A stretch of 64,000 bases of DNA from Caenibacillus caldisaponilyticus (GCF_002003465.1 NZ_BDDQ01000009.1:1-64000), one strand, 5' to 3'; positions 1 to 9,948 are shown, counted from the stretch's first letter. The notes: a model not told the origin generated them from the letters alone. Numbers and translations: made by a program.

Positions 1-1
1 G

Positions 2-382
2 GCAGGCAAACCCGATCAGACGGAAAGCATGGAGATACGCGGGCGGGATCTTTTGACGGGTCTGCCCAAGACGATCAACATTACGTCGGATGAAGTCGCC
101 GAAGCGTTGAGCGATACGGTCAACCAAATCATCGAGGCGGTGAAGATCACGCTGGAAAAAAAAACGCCGCCGGAACTCGCCGCCGACATCATGGATCGCG
201 GCATCGTCCTGACGGGTGGCGGCGCGCTGTTGCGCAACCTTGACAGGGTCTTGAGCGAAGAGACGAAAATGCCGGTCATCATCGCGGACAATCCCCTGGA
301 TTGCGTTGCCATCGGGACGGGACGCGCGCTGGAAAGCCTGCCGATGTTCCGGTCGAAAAAAGGCATTACTTCAAGATCCTGA
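2..382 (+). CDS. mreB: Rod shape-determining protein MreB, C-terminal part (cut by window edge)
   Basis: This is the last 126 codons of an actin-like MreB/Mbl protein, which polymerises under the membrane and directs sidewall peptidoglycan synthesis. The frame is open from base 2. The stretch containing [13 protein letters not shown] and the later [15 protein letters not shown] match the conserved nucleotide-binding C-terminal half of MreB; the GGGA loop contacts ATP in the actin fold. The start codon lies outside the window. It is followed by mreC and mreD, the usual mreBCD order, which supports MreB over the paralogues Mbl and MreBH. Identity of the family is secure; the exact paralogue rests on context. 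Confidence 0.95.
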   Translation, partial: AGKPDQTESMEIRGRDLLTGLPKTINITSDEVAEALSDTVNQIIEAVKITLEKKTPPELAADIMDRGIVLTGGGALLRNLDRVLSEETKMPVIIADNPLDCVAIGTGRALESLPMFRSKKGITSRS

Positions 383-410
383 TCCAAGTGATCGTAAGTA
401 GGTGTCTTAC

Positions 411-1280
411 ATGCCGCCGTTCTTTTCAAATAAAAAATTAATCATCCTTTTAACGAGTTTGATCGTCCTCGTCGCGCTCATCGGCTTTTCCATGAAGGAG
501 CGCGCCAGGCTGACTTGGCCGGAACAATTCATTCACGACACGGTCGGGGGCGCCGAGTTTATATTTAACAGACCCGCTCAATACGTAGCGGGTCTCTTTG
601 AGAACATTTCTGAGATCAAAAGCGTTTACAAAGAAAACAAAAAATTAAAAGCGCAATTAAAAGACTACGCCGCGTTGCAAGCGAAATATCAAGTGCTCAA
701 CCAAGAATTCCAAAGTTTGGAAAAGCAGCTCAAGATTGGTTCGTTGCTGGATTATAAAGCCCGTCCCGCGCTCGTCATCGGCCGCTCCTTCGACGAGTGG
801 AACAAAATGATCACGGTGGACAAGGGCGCGCAACAGGGCATCCAGAAGGGGATGGCGGTCGTGACACCGGAAGGCTATTTTATCGGCAAAGTGACCGCCG
901 TCAGCCAGTTGACGAGTGTCGTTACGCTCATCACCGACCCGTCCGAGAGCAATCAGATTTCAGCGGCCGTCGTCAATAAGAATGAGCGAGCTTACGGCAT
1001 GATTGAAGGCTATAATGCCGATAAAAACGTCTTGATGTTTGAAAAAATTCCCATTGATAAAAAGGTGAAGAAAGGTGACAAAGTGACGACGTCCGGTCTT
1101 GGCGGTGTCTATCCTGAAGGGTTATTGATCGGCGAAGTCGTCTCGGTCAAGCCGGACGAGTACGGGCTGACCAAAATTGCCGAGGTCAAACCGTCGGCTG
1201 ATTTCAATGCCATCGATTATGTCGACATCATCGAAAGAACCGCGGTGTCGTCTTCCGGCTCGGGGGATGCTGCAAAGTGA
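411..1280 (+). CDS. mreC: Rod shape-determining protein MreC
   Basis: MreC is a membrane-anchored scaffold that links MreB filaments to the wall synthesis machinery (RodA, PBP2) on the outside of the membrane. The 289-residue product has one N-terminal membrane segment (about residues 9-27), then a charged coiled coil (about 55-105), then the two beta-barrel domains of the MreC family. I prefer ATG at 411, preceded by AGGTG at a spacing of about 6, over the in-frame GTG at 402, because it gives the short positively charged N-terminus seen in homologues. Its stop codon overlaps the GTG start of mreD, so the two are translationally coupled. Confidence 0.95.
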   Translation: MPPFFSNKKLIILLTSLIVLVALIGFSMKERARLTWPEQFIHDTVGGAEFIFNRPAQYVAGLFENISEIKSVYKENKKLKAQLKDYAALQAKYQVLNQEFQSLEKQLKIGSLLDYKARPALVIGRSFDEWNKMITVDKGAQQGIQKGMAVVTPEGYFIGKVTAVSQLTSVVTLITDPSESNQISAAVVNKNERAYGMIEGYNADKNVLMFEKIPIDKKVKKGDKVTTSGLGGVYPEGLLIGEVVSVKPDEYGLTKIAEVKPSADFNAIDYVDIIERTAVSSSGSGDAAK

Positions 1281-1795
1281 GAGAGGTCAAGCTTTTTTTC
1301 ATTCTCTTTGTCCTGTTCCTTTTACAGGGGACCGTCATGCAAGTCTTTTCCCCGGCTTGGTTCGGTTGGCATTTTTCAGCTATTCCCCATTTTGTCCTGA
1401 TCGCGATCCTTTTAATCGGACTTTTTTACGACCGCACCCGTGCGGTCTGGTACGGCTTGACCTTCGGTTTTTTGATCGATGTCGTCTATACGAACGTGCT
1501 CGGCGTGTACGCGTTCTGCATCGCGCTCACCGGCTATTTATTTTCGTTGCTTTCGCGAATCTTTCATCTTTATCTCGTCGTTGTCGTTCTGATCGGCATC
1601 TTGGCGGCGGCGTGCCTGGAATTCGAGGTCTACGGCATTTATGGTTTGATCGGCAAAGCGCCGGAGCCATTGGACCACTTTCTTCAATGGCGGCTCGTTC
1701 CGACTTTGGTGTTAAACGGCGCCTTCCTCATTCTTATTTTCTACCCGTTCCGCCGCATGCTTGTGTCGATGCGGTCGCATAAAATCGACGGTTGA
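1277..1795 (+). CDS. mreD: Rod shape-determining protein MreD
   Basis: This is a 172-residue, strongly hydrophobic protein with about five membrane segments, typical in length and character for MreD, the membrane partner of MreC in the elongasome. It starts with GTG at 1277, overlapping the TGA of mreC by four bases. Low sequence conservation is normal for this family, so the call rests on hydropathy, size and position after mreC. About 290 bases without a recognisable gene follow before minC. Confidence 0.93.
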   Translation: MREVKLFFILFVLFLLQGTVMQVFSPAWFGWHFSAIPHFVLIAILLIGLFYDRTRAVWYGLTFGFLIDVVYTNVLGVYAFCIALTGYLFSLLSRIFHLYLVVVVLIGILAAACLEFEVYGIYGLIGKAPEPLDHFLQWRLVPTLVLNGAFLILIFYPFRRMLVSMRSHKIDG

Positions 1796-2085
1796 TGGCG
1801 CGTTGAAACAACGTCCAGCGCTTCATCGATCGCGAGGGTGGAAGAAGCGTCTCAGCATTTAAAGGAAATCCCCTTGGGCGCGTCGAATGAATTATCATGA
1901 GGAGAAGCGCCGGGTCCGGGCAGCCTCATAAACCCGGTCTGCACACCGTTTTGTACAGCAGGATCGACCCCGGCGTGTCAAGGCCTCCTTGTACGAAGTC
2001 GCCCCAAACGCGTTTCATGGTCCGGGCCGTTTGCGCGATCCGCCCCGAGCTGCATGAGAGTACGTCATTTGAGGTGAAACCAGCC

Positions 2086-2775
2086 ATGACTAACAAACGG
2101 CCGCTTGTAATGATCATGGGCAAAAAGGACGGACTTGTTCTGAAACTGGACGATCAATGCGCCTATCATGATCTTCTCGAGGAATTGAAAGCGAGGCTGT
2201 CCGAACGCCGCCAACACTATTCAGACGGGCCGCTATTGTCGGTAAAAGTGGAGGCGGGCAACCGCTATCTTGATCCGGCCCAACGCGAAGAAATCCAGGC
2301 CATCATCCGTTCCGAAAAAATGTTGGTTGTTGAAGAGATCACGTCCAACGTCATGACGGTCGAGGAATGTGATGAGCGGTTGCGGAGGCAGTCGCTGCTG
2401 CAGGTGAGGCAGACCGTCCGTTCGGGTCAAGTGTTGGAAGCTCCCGGCGATCTGCTCGTGATCGGGGACGTCAATCCCGGCGGACAAGTCGTCGCCTGCG
2501 GCAACATATACATAATGGGCGCGCTTCGCGGCATCGCGCATGCGGGGGCCGACGGCGCGTCTGATAAAGTCATCGTCAGCTCTTTGATGAAGCCGACACA
2601 ACTGAAAATCGGATCGGTCTTCAGCCGATCGGCGGATGTGGTCGAACAGGAAGGCCGTTATATGGAATGCGCCTATGTGGATCCGAATACCGGGCGGATT
2701 GCCGTTGACCGCCTGCAATCGTACATCAAAAGGTTTCACGGACTCGCCAGGATGTCGTATGAAGGGGTGAAATAA
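2086..2775 (+). CDS. minC: Septum site-determining protein MinC
   Basis: MinC inhibits FtsZ ring formation away from midcell; MinD recruits it to the membrane. The 229-residue product has an N-terminal FtsZ-inhibiting domain (about 1-105) and a C-terminal beta-helix domain (about 115-215). The beta-helix is visible in the repeated glycine/valine pattern around GDLLVIGDVNPGGQVVACGN and GALRGIAHAG, which bind MinD. The frame is open 63 codons further upstream, but that stretch has no MinC similarity. ATG 2086 has a GAGGTGA ribosome site about 9 bases before it and gives the family-typical length. minD follows after two bases. Confidence 0.96.
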   Translation: MTNKRPLVMIMGKKDGLVLKLDDQCAYHDLLEELKARLSERRQHYSDGPLLSVKVEAGNRYLDPAQREEIQAIIRSEKMLVVEEITSNVMTVEECDERLRRQSLLQVRQTVRSGQVLEAPGDLLVIGDVNPGGQVVACGNIYIMGALRGIAHAGADGASDKVIVSSLMKPTQLKIGSVFSRSADVVEQEGRYMECAYVDPNTGRIAVDRLQSYIKRFHGLARMSYEGVK

Positions 2776-2777
2776 GC

Positions 2778-3575
2778 ATGGGGGAAGCCATCGTCATCAC
2801 ATCGGGCAAAGGCGGTGTCGGCAAAACGACGACGACCGCGAATATCGGGACGGCGCTCGCCCTTCAGGGGAAAAAGGTTTGTTTGGTCGACACGGATATC
2901 GGCTTGCGCAATTTGGATGTCGTGATGGGGCTGGAAAATCGAATTATTTACGACCTCGTCGATGCGGTTGAAGGGCGGTGCAAACTGAGCCAAACGTTGA
3001 TCAAGGACAAGCGTTTCGATGATTTGCGCCTTTTGCCCGCCTCGCAATCGAAAGATAAATCGGCCGTCCGCCCCGAACAGATGGCCAAAATCGTCGAGGA
3101 ATTGAAGAGGGACTTTGACTACGTGCTCATCGATTGCCCGGCAGGCATTGAGCAAGGTTTCCGAAATGCCATCTCGGGCGCCGATCAAGCGATCGTCGTC
3201 ACGACGCCCGAGACGTCGGCGGTGCGCGATGCCGACCGCATCATCGGGTTGATTGAGAAGGAAGAGCACATCGCTCCCCCAAAACTGATTATCAATCGCG
3301 TCCGCAGCCATATGATCAAATCGGGCGGCATGATCGATATCGACGATATCATGGACGTCTTGTCGATCGATTTGCTCGGCATTGTCGTGGATGATGAAGA
3401 AGTGATCGCCGCTTCCAATAAAGGCGAACCGATCGCCCTCCAACCGTCATCGCGGGCCGCGATGGCCTACCGCAACATCGCCCGCCGCATTTTGGGCGAA
3501 TCGGTGCCGCTCATGTCTCTGGATGAAAACAAAGGCTTCTTCAAGAAAGTTAAACAGCTCCTCGGCATGCGCTGA
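2778..3575 (+). CDS. minD: Septum site-determining ATPase MinD
   Basis: MinD is a membrane-associated ParA/MinD-type ATPase that binds MinC and positions the division site. The deviant Walker A motif GKGGVGKTT is at residues 10-18, with the signature lysine at position 11. The switch region VDTDIGLRNLD and a Walker B-type LIDCPAG follow. The last 15 residues (about NKGFFKKVKQLLGMR) form a basic amphipathic helix of the type that inserts into the membrane. Length 265 aa is normal. It is the last gene of the mre-min cluster and is followed by a strong intrinsic terminator. Confidence 0.98.
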   Translation: MGEAIVITSGKGGVGKTTTTANIGTALALQGKKVCLVDTDIGLRNLDVVMGLENRIIYDLVDAVEGRCKLSQTLIKDKRFDDLRLLPASQSKDKSAVRPEQMAKIVEELKRDFDYVLIDCPAGIEQGFRNAISGADQAIVVTTPETSAVRDADRIIGLIEKEEHIAPPKLIINRVRSHMIKSGGMIDIDDIMDVLSIDLLGIVVDDEEVIAASNKGEPIALQPSSRAAMAYRNIARRILGESVPLMSLDENKGFFKKVKQLLGMR

Positions 3576-3582
3576 TTTCGGA

Positions 3583-3611
3583 AAAGACTCCCGTGAAGGG
3601 GAGTCTTTTTT
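3583..3611 (+). terminator. Intrinsic terminator after minD
   Basis: A ten-base stem (AAAGACTCCC paired with GGGGAGTCTTT, loop about 5 bases) runs into a T-tract. It closes the mre-min transcription unit. Confidence 0.85.
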
Positions 3612-3859
3612 GTTGTTTTGAGGGCCGAGATGCCCGCCCCGGAATGAAGCGCAAAGGAGACGGCTTTCCTCGGCCCCGCCCCCGTACCGAACAAGTGCGT
3701 CCATTCGCCCGGCTCGTTTGCCATCTTCCTTTGTTTATGGCGGAAACCCGTCCCCTTGGGTTGGAACCTTATGAAGCCCTCTTTTGCGGAGCGATGGCAT
3801 AACTTGTCCGACGCGATCATAAATTTTTGTAAAGGACTTCCGCAAGAGGATGATGGAAG

Positions 3860-4588
3860 ATGTCGCGGATCGATGAAATCAGAAGACGCCATAAGGAAAG
3901 GCACCGTCGTTTGGCCGGGCGCGCTGGAACGAGACCCGCGGTTCCCGCGGCCGCCGTGCGCGAGCCGGATGTCCCCCGCCGACCGCTTGATTTTGCCCAA
4001 AAATGGCTCATCAAATGTTTGTTATCGGGGATGATCGTCCTCGCCGTCGCCCTTTTTGAAAAATCGTACGCCGATGTCTATCCGAGCGTCCAGACCGCCA
4101 TGCGCTATGCGCTGGAGGAAGATCTCAATTTCGCCAAGGTTTCCGATTGGTATGAACGGGCGTTCGGCGAACCGCTCACCATTTTTCCGTTTAACGAAAA
4201 AGACGGCGGTGACGTCAAGAACGCGGCGTCGCAATTCGCGGTCCCGGTGAACGGCACGGTGACCAAAGGCTTTTCGGATGCGACGAAGGGGGTTTACGTC
4301 GAAACCGTCAAGAACGCCGAGGTCGAGGCGATCGACAGCGGATTTGTCGTCTCCGTTGAAAATAAAGAAGGCATCGGCCGGACAGTGGTCATCCGCCATT
4401 CCAATGGCGCCGAATCATGGTATGGAAAGTTGTCACAGGCGGACGTCAAGGTATACGAGTTTGTCAAAAAGGGGCAAAAGCTCGGAAAGGTGACGAACGA
4501 AAGCGGGAAATCGAACGGCCTCTTTTATTTCGCGCTCAAGGAAAAGGATCGGTTCGTCGATCCGATCCAGGTGATCTCTTTTGATTAA
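3860..4588 (+). CDS. spoIVFA: Stage IV sporulation protein FA (SpoIVFA), degenerate M23-type domain
   Basis: SpoIVFA anchors and regulates the intramembrane protease SpoIVFB in the outer forespore membrane, so that pro-sigma-K is processed only after a signal from the forespore. The 242-residue product has a basic cytoplasmic N-terminus, one membrane segment (about 48-66), a spacer, and a C-terminal LytM/M23-like fold (about 125-240; the stretch IGRTVVIRHSNG and the final DPIQV are typical). The usual zinc ligands of active M23 peptidases are not evident, as expected for this regulatory member. ATG 3860 follows a GAGGATG site. The end overlaps the TTG start of spoIVFB by 8 bases, indicating coupled translation. 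Confidence 0.92.
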   Translation: MSRIDEIRRRHKERHRRLAGRAGTRPAVPAAAVREPDVPRRPLDFAQKWLIKCLLSGMIVLAVALFEKSYADVYPSVQTAMRYALEEDLNFAKVSDWYERAFGEPLTIFPFNEKDGGDVKNAASQFAVPVNGTVTKGFSDATKGVYVETVKNAEVEAIDSGFVVSVENKEGIGRTVVIRHSNGAESWYGKLSQADVKVYEFVKKGQKLGKVTNESGKSNGLFYFALKEKDRFVDPIQVISFD

Positions 4589-5435
4589 ATGGCCGCCGTT
4601 GCCTGCGATCCGCTTTCATCCGGTCTTTTGGATCGTTCTCGGCGCGGGCGTTTTGACCGGTCGCTTTTATGAAGTCGCGGCGGTTTTTTTTATCGTCATC
4701 CTGCACGAGGCCGGTCACTTCGCGGCGGCCAAGGCTTTCCATTGGCGGGTGGCCTCGATTGAATTGCTCCCGTTCGGAGGCGTGATGAAGGTCGATGAAG
4801 TCGGGACGAGACCGTTAAGTGAGGAATTGATCGTCACCCTTTCCGGTCCCCTGCAGCATCTCTGGCTGCCGGCCGTCTCGTTCCTGCTCTGCTTGACGCC
4901 TTTTTGGAATCCGGAGAACCACGCGCTATTCATGGACCGGAACTGGATGATTCTCGCTTTCAATATGCTTCCCGTCTGGCCGCTGGACGGCGGCAAGCTG
5001 ATGTTACTTGTGTTATCAAGAGCCTTCCCATACCGGCGCGCGTATCGCTTCACGCTCGTTGGGAGCGCCTTGATGCTCGGCGCGCTTACGGCCTGGATGG
5101 CGTTAAAGGCGCCATATTCCGTCAATTTCATGTTGATCGGCGGCTTTCTCGCCTTTTCCATTTATAAAGAGTGGGCGGACCAGCGCTACATCTTCTTGCG
5201 ATTTTTGCTCGCCCGCTGGAATCGGAGCGGGAGCGCATCCGGGCCGCCCAGAACGATCACGGTTCCCGCCGAGGCGCCTTTTTGGCGTGTTTTTGATCAA
5301 TTTTACAAAGATGCCACGCACTGCATCAAAGTGAGGGGATACGGTTTTATGCACACCATTGAGGAACCCGCGTTTCTGGACGCCTTTTTTTCAGGGCGCT
5401 TCAACGGCCAGCGCGTCGGAGACTTGTTCCGATAG
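4581..5435 (+). CDS. spoIVFB: Stage IV sporulation intramembrane metalloprotease SpoIVFB
   Basis: SpoIVFB is a site-2-type zinc protease that cleaves pro-sigma-K in the mother cell membrane during sporulation. The zinc-binding HEAGH motif is at residues 42-46, inside a membrane segment. The second conserved motif, NMLPVWPLDGG with the third ligand Asp, is at 128-138. Several hydrophobic segments flank them and a C-terminal cytoplasmic CBS-like region follows (about 200-284). Length 284 aa is normal. It starts with TTG overlapping spoIVFA, its regulatory partner; bofC, another regulator of the same checkpoint, lies at 11.5 kb. Confidence 0.97.
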   Translation: MIKWPPLPAIRFHPVFWIVLGAGVLTGRFYEVAAVFFIVILHEAGHFAAAKAFHWRVASIELLPFGGVMKVDEVGTRPLSEELIVTLSGPLQHLWLPAVSFLLCLTPFWNPENHALFMDRNWMILAFNMLPVWPLDGGKLMLLVLSRAFPYRRAYRFTLVGSALMLGALTAWMALKAPYSVNFMLIGGFLAFSIYKEWADQRYIFLRFLLARWNRSGSASGPPRTITVPAEAPFWRVFDQFYKDATHCIKVRGYGFMHTIEEPAFLDAFFSGRFNGQRVGDLFR

Positions 5436-5583
5436 ATCGGCGTCATCAGCCGCCTTCGGCTCGTGCAGACGCCAGCGGCCGGGCCGCCTGGCGGAAAACG
5501 GGTCAAAAAAATCGCCCGCATCATAGCATCCGGCGAAGGGTGAAGGGATATGAGAATGATCTCCCGTCTGTTCGGCCGAGAGA

Positions 5584-5613
5584 TTGACACAGCGTCCTTC
5601 GGTATGATAGCAT
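5584..5613 (+). promoter_or_regulatory. Probable sigma-A promoter of the rplU operon
   Basis: TTGACA at 5584-5589 and TAGCAT at 5608-5613 are separated by 18 bases. An overlapping TATGAT (5603-5608) is only 13 bases from the -35, so it is a less likely -10. A start near 5620 would give a leader of about 100 nt before rplU. Confidence 0.5.
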
Positions 5614-5619
5614 AACATT

Positions 5620-5720
5620 GTTAGTCTGTCGGAGCACCCGCTCCAACCGCACGGTAAGGGCTTTAAAGCGCGTGATGCCGCCCGATGCCGGCGAGTCTGA
5701 GTCATTGAGGAGGTGCCTAT
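5620..5720 (+). ncRNA. Candidate L21 leader (autoregulatory 5' UTR of rplU)
   Basis: The roughly 100 nt between the presumed start site and rplU are GC-rich and contain several short complementary arms (for example GGAGC with GCTCC near 5632-5645, and GCCGG arms near 5690). In Firmicutes the L21 operon commonly carries a structured leader that binds L21. Position and folding potential fit, but I cannot run a covariance model, so this is an inference. Confidence 0.4.
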
Positions 5721-6029
5721 ATGTACGCCATCATTGAGACCGGCGGGAAACAGCTGAAGGTTGAAGAAGGACAAACCCTGATCGTTGAAAAGTTGAATGC
5801 GGAGGCCGGTGAAACCGTCACGTTCGATAAAGTGCTCTTCGTCTCCGGCGACGACGTTAAAGTCGGCACGCCTTATGTCGAAGGCGCTTCGGTGACGGCC
5901 AAAGTCGTTGAACACGGACGCGGCGAAAAAATCGTCGTTTTCAAATTTAAGCGTCGTAAAAACTATCGCCGCAAACAAGGCCACCGCCAACCGTACACGA
6001 AAGTCACTGTTGAAAAAATCAACGCGTAA
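5721..6029 (+). CDS. rplU: 50S ribosomal protein L21
   Basis: L21 binds 23S rRNA in the large subunit. The 102-residue product starts [11 protein letters not shown] and ends with the basic signature [19 protein letters not shown], both diagnostic. ATG 5721 has a GAGGAGGTG ribosome site. It begins the conserved Firmicutes rplU-prp-rpmA operon and is followed closely by the protease gene that matures L27. Confidence 0.98.
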   Translation: MYAIIETGGKQLKVEEGQTLIVEKLNAEAGETVTFDKVLFVSGDDVKVGTPYVEGASVTAKVVEHGRGEKIVVFKFKRRKNYRRKQGHRQPYTKVTVEKINA

Positions 6030-6040
6030 GGTTGGTCGCG

Positions 6041-6373
6041 ATGATTCGCGTCAAGGCGGAGCGCGATGATCAGGGCCGCATCCGGACGGTGACCGTCAAA
6101 GGTCATGCCGGAGCCGGGCCATACGGATTTGATCTCGTCTGCGCGGGGGTGTCGGCGGTCTCCGTCGGAACGGTGAATGCGATTGAAGCGCTGTGCGGAT
6201 TTGATCCGCTCATCGACATTGCCGACGACGGCGGTTATCTCCGCTGCGGGCTCACCGATCAAGTTTCGGACCCCGGCGCGCGGGAAAAAGCCGAACTGCT
6301 TCTCGAAGGCATGTTGGTCGCGCTCAAGACCATAGAGAATACCTACGGCGAACATATCAAAGTGACGGATTGA
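6041..6373 (+). CDS. prp: Ribosomal-processing cysteine protease Prp (YsxB)
   Basis: Prp removes the N-terminal extension of ribosomal protein L27 in Firmicutes. With the ATG at 6041 (AAGG site 9 bases upstream) the product has 110 residues and the catalytic pair falls at His22 ([10 protein letters not shown]) and Cys34 ([11 protein letters not shown]), the same positions reported for the Staphylococcus aureus enzyme. An in-frame TTG at 6032 is possible but has no better ribosome site. It lies between rplU and rpmA, and its substrate L27 is the next gene, overlapping by the ribosome site. Confidence 0.95.
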   Translation: MIRVKAERDDQGRIRTVTVKGHAGAGPYGFDLVCAGVSAVSVGTVNAIEALCGFDPLIDIADDGGYLRCGLTDQVSDPGAREKAELLLEGMLVALKTIENTYGEHIKVTD

Positions 6374-6387
6374 AGGAGGTGGACGCC

Positions 6388-6678
6388 GTGTTGAAGCTTG
6401 ATTTGCAATTTTTTGCGACGAAAAAAGGGGTCGGCAGCACGAAAAACGGGCGAGACTCCATTTCCAAACGCCTCGGGGCGAAGCGAGCGGACGGCCAATT
6501 CGTGACCGGCGGATCGATTTTGTACCGCCAACGCGGCACGAAGATCTATCCGGGTAAAAACGTCGGCCGCGGCGGCGACGATACGCTGTACGCCAAAGTG
6601 GACGGCATCGTCCGTTTTGAACGTTTCGGACGCAACAAAAAACGGGTGAGCGTTTACCCCGTGGCCAAAGAAGCATGA
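6388..6678 (+). CDS. rpmA: 50S ribosomal protein L27 with Prp-cleaved N-terminal extension
   Basis: L27 reaches into the peptidyl transferase centre. The open frame extends back to 6370, but AAGGAGGTG at 6373-6381 places the start at GTG 6388, giving a 96-residue product that begins [16 protein letters not shown]. This is the Firmicutes form, whose N-terminal extension is cleaved after LQFF by Prp to expose the functional alanine/threonine start. The core [15 protein letters not shown] is diagnostic. The adjacent prp gene supplies the protease. A strong terminator follows. Confidence 0.97.
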   Translation: MLKLDLQFFATKKGVGSTKNGRDSISKRLGAKRADGQFVTGGSILYRQRGTKIYPGKNVGRGGDDTLYAKVDGIVRFERFGRNKKRVSVYPVAKEA

Positions 6679-6687
6679 TCGAGAAAA

Positions 6688-6713
6688 AAACCAGCCCAAC
6701 GGCTGGTTTTTTT
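6688..6713 (+). terminator. Intrinsic terminator after rpmA
   Basis: AAACCAGCC pairs with GGCTGGTTT around a CAAC loop, followed by a T-tract. It ends the rplU-prp-rpmA operon. Confidence 0.88.
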
Positions 6714-6809
6714 AGTGAACGGAAGCGGCTTGACGGCGCGGAATGGCGGTTTCAATATCCGTCCCGATGCGTTATCATGATATAAAGTAAGGATTGGGAG
6801 TCGACACCA

Positions 6810-8641
<1,832 letters not shown>

Positions 8642-8650
8642 CCTAAAAAA

Positions 8651-8720
8651 AGATCCCTCCAAAAGTGGCAAGACGCCCAAGAACTCCATATAATGTACTG
8701 AAATAGTGCGGGAGGGATCT
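8651..8720. repeat. Ten-base perfect inverted repeat enclosing the safA ribosome site
   Basis: AGATCCCTCC at 8651-8660 is the exact reverse complement of GGAGGGATCT at 8711-8720. The right arm is the ribosome-binding site of the downstream safA-like gene. In a transcript reading through from obgE the two arms could pair and hide that site. A transcript starting at the candidate promoter would lack the left arm. Confidence 0.6.
8665..8694 (+). promoter_or_regulatory. Candidate promoter of the safA-like gene
   Basis: TATAAT at 8689-8694 is a perfect sigma-A -10, with a partial -35 (GTGGCA, 8665-8670) 18 bases upstream. The same bases read CATATAAT, which also fits the mother-cell sigma-K -10 pattern CATANNNT, but I see no convincing sigma-E or sigma-K -35. 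The controlling sigma factor is unresolved. Confidence 0.4.
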
Positions 8721-8724
8721 CGAT

Positions 8725-9804
8725 TTGAAAATTTATGTGGTGCAAAAAGGCGATACCCTGTCGCTGATCGCGAAAAAGCACGGGATCGTCTTGTCTGATT
8801 TACTCAAGATGAATCCGCAGTTGACCAACCCCGACAATATTATGCCCGGCATGAAAATCAAGGTACCGACGGGATCGAAGCCTGTCAAAAAGAAAGAAAT
8901 GCCCAAAGAGGCGCCGATAAAGGTCAAGAAAGAGCTGCCCAAAGAGGCACCAATCAACGTCAAGAAAGAGATGCCCAAGGAAGCGCCGATGAACGTCAAG
9001 AAAGAAATCCCCAAAGAGGCGCCGGTCAAAGCCAAGAAAGAGGCGCCCATCGCCGCCAAGAAAGAAGCGCCGATCCACATGAAGAAAGAGGCGGTCAAAG
9101 AGACGGCGCCCGTCGCTCCGAAAAGCGTTAAAGAAAAAGCGGAACCGAAGAAGGAGGGGCCGGCGATCGGCAAGATGTTGCCTGACGAGGTGAAATACAA
9201 ACCGACGGAAATCCTCGCTCCTTCCATTCCGCTTATGGATGGCGAATGGAACGCACCGGGGCCTGAAATCAATCCCGGGCAATATCAAAACATTCCGATG
9301 ATGGAAGAGCCGTTTCCAAACATGATCGCCCCGAAGAAGGACGTCCAAGAGCCGACGGGCAAGGAAGATGAAAAGCCGTGGGATCTCACCTATGGGTCGC
9401 CCAGCGCCCCGGTCTCCCCTTCCGCGTATTATCCGGAACCTGCTTATTCCCCTTCATCGGATTACGGACCGCAGCCATATCCCGCCCCGTATCCATCCGG
9501 TTACGCGCCGGTTGCGAGTCCATACGCGCCGTCTTACGGTTATCAAGGGTATCCGTGCGGCTGTCATGCGGGTTATGATTATTCCGGCGGTTATTATCCG
9601 ACCCCTTATGGGCAGCCGGTTTACGGGTATTACTATCCGCAATATTACGGCGCGTTCCCTATGCCGTCGGGTTACCCAGCCGCCTCCAATCTTTACAGGT
9701 ATACGGATTATTCGGATAATGGTGAATTCGGTTGGTACGGGTACGGCGTTGCCGGACCGTATGATCAGCCGCCCAAAAATCCTGACGACAACGACCATTC
9801 GTGA
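8725..9804 (+). CDS. safA: SafA-like spore coat morphogenetic protein with LysM domain and KKExPKEAP repeats
   Basis: SafA is bound at the spore cortex-coat interface and recruits inner coat proteins. The 359-residue product begins with a LysM domain (residues 2-48; YVVQKGDTLSLIAKKHG) that would bind cortex peptidoglycan. A low-complexity lysine/proline region follows, with four 12-residue units of the form KKExPKEAPxxV (56-103) and shorter KKEAP units to about 119. After a spacer comes a Tyr/Pro/Gly-rich tail (about 230-345) with an internal CGCH. It starts with TTG after a strong GGGAGGGAT site. The position next to obgE-spo0B matches safA in B. subtilis, where nadABC and pheAB intervene. 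The LysM plus Tyr/Pro-rich tail supports SafA over SpoVID. Confidence 0.8.
   Translation: MKIYVVQKGDTLSLIAKKHGIVLSDLLKMNPQLTNPDNIMPGMKIKVPTGSKPVKKKEMPKEAPIKVKKELPKEAPINVKKEMPKEAPMNVKKEIPKEAPVKAKKEAPIAAKKEAPIHMKKEAVKETAPVAPKSVKEKAEPKKEGPAIGKMLPDEVKYKPTEILAPSIPLMDGEWNAPGPEINPGQYQNIPMMEEPFPNMIAPKKDVQEPTGKEDEKPWDLTYGSPSAPVSPSAYYPEPAYSPSSDYGPQPYPAPYPSGYAPVASPYAPSYGYQGYPCGCHAGYDYSGGYYPTPYGQPVYGYYYPQYYGAFPMPSGYPAASNLYRYTDYSDNGEFGWYGYGVAGPYDQPPKNPDDNDHS
8890..9081 (+). repeat. In-frame 36-bp tandem repeats within the safA-like gene
   Basis: Four imperfect 36-bp units encode KKExPKEAP plus three variable residues, followed by two 24-bp units encoding KKEAPIxx. Variation falls mostly at third positions and at the hydrophobic residue after KKE. 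Such repeats expand and contract easily. Confidence 0.85.
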
Positions 9805-9826
9805 CGACGAAAGGTCGTTTTTTCTT
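9804..9826 (+). terminator. Terminator after the safA-like gene
   Basis: ACGAC and GTCGT pair around a GAAAG loop, followed by seven T-rich bases. An alternative longer-loop pairing (AACGACC at 9790 with GGTCGTT) uses the same T-tract. Confidence 0.6.
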
Positions 9827-9896
9827 TCTATGCGGTTCGTTCCGTTGCTTGGATGAATGCCATGTGTATTTTTAGCATTGCCCCCTGCATCTGTCA

Positions 9897-9926
9897 GTTT
9901 AAGCGGTCTTGGCGCCACACATGCTA
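9897..9926 (+). promoter_or_regulatory. Possible forespore (sigma-F/G) promoter of the YhcN-like gene
   Basis: GTTTA at 9897-9901 and CATGCTA at 9920-9926 are 18 bases apart, resembling the forespore pattern G(T/A)ATA and CATNNTA. In B. subtilis yhcN is a forespore gene, which makes this plausible. The match is by eye only. Confidence 0.4.
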
Positions 9927-9948
9927 ATGGATGAAAGGGGGCATCAGA

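Noticed and set aside
1897-2085. 63-codon in-frame upstream extension of minC
   Set aside because: It lacks MinC similarity, and the strong ribosome site directly before ATG 2086 gives the family-typical length.
3593-4034. Overlapping short ORFs between minD and spoIVFA on both strands
   Set aside because: They overlap the minD terminator or spoIVFA, lack ribosome sites and look like out-of-frame translations.
8687-8694. Sigma-K promoter for safA based on CATATAAT
   Set aside because: The -10 fits, but no suitable -35 was found at the required spacing, so the sigma factor was left open.
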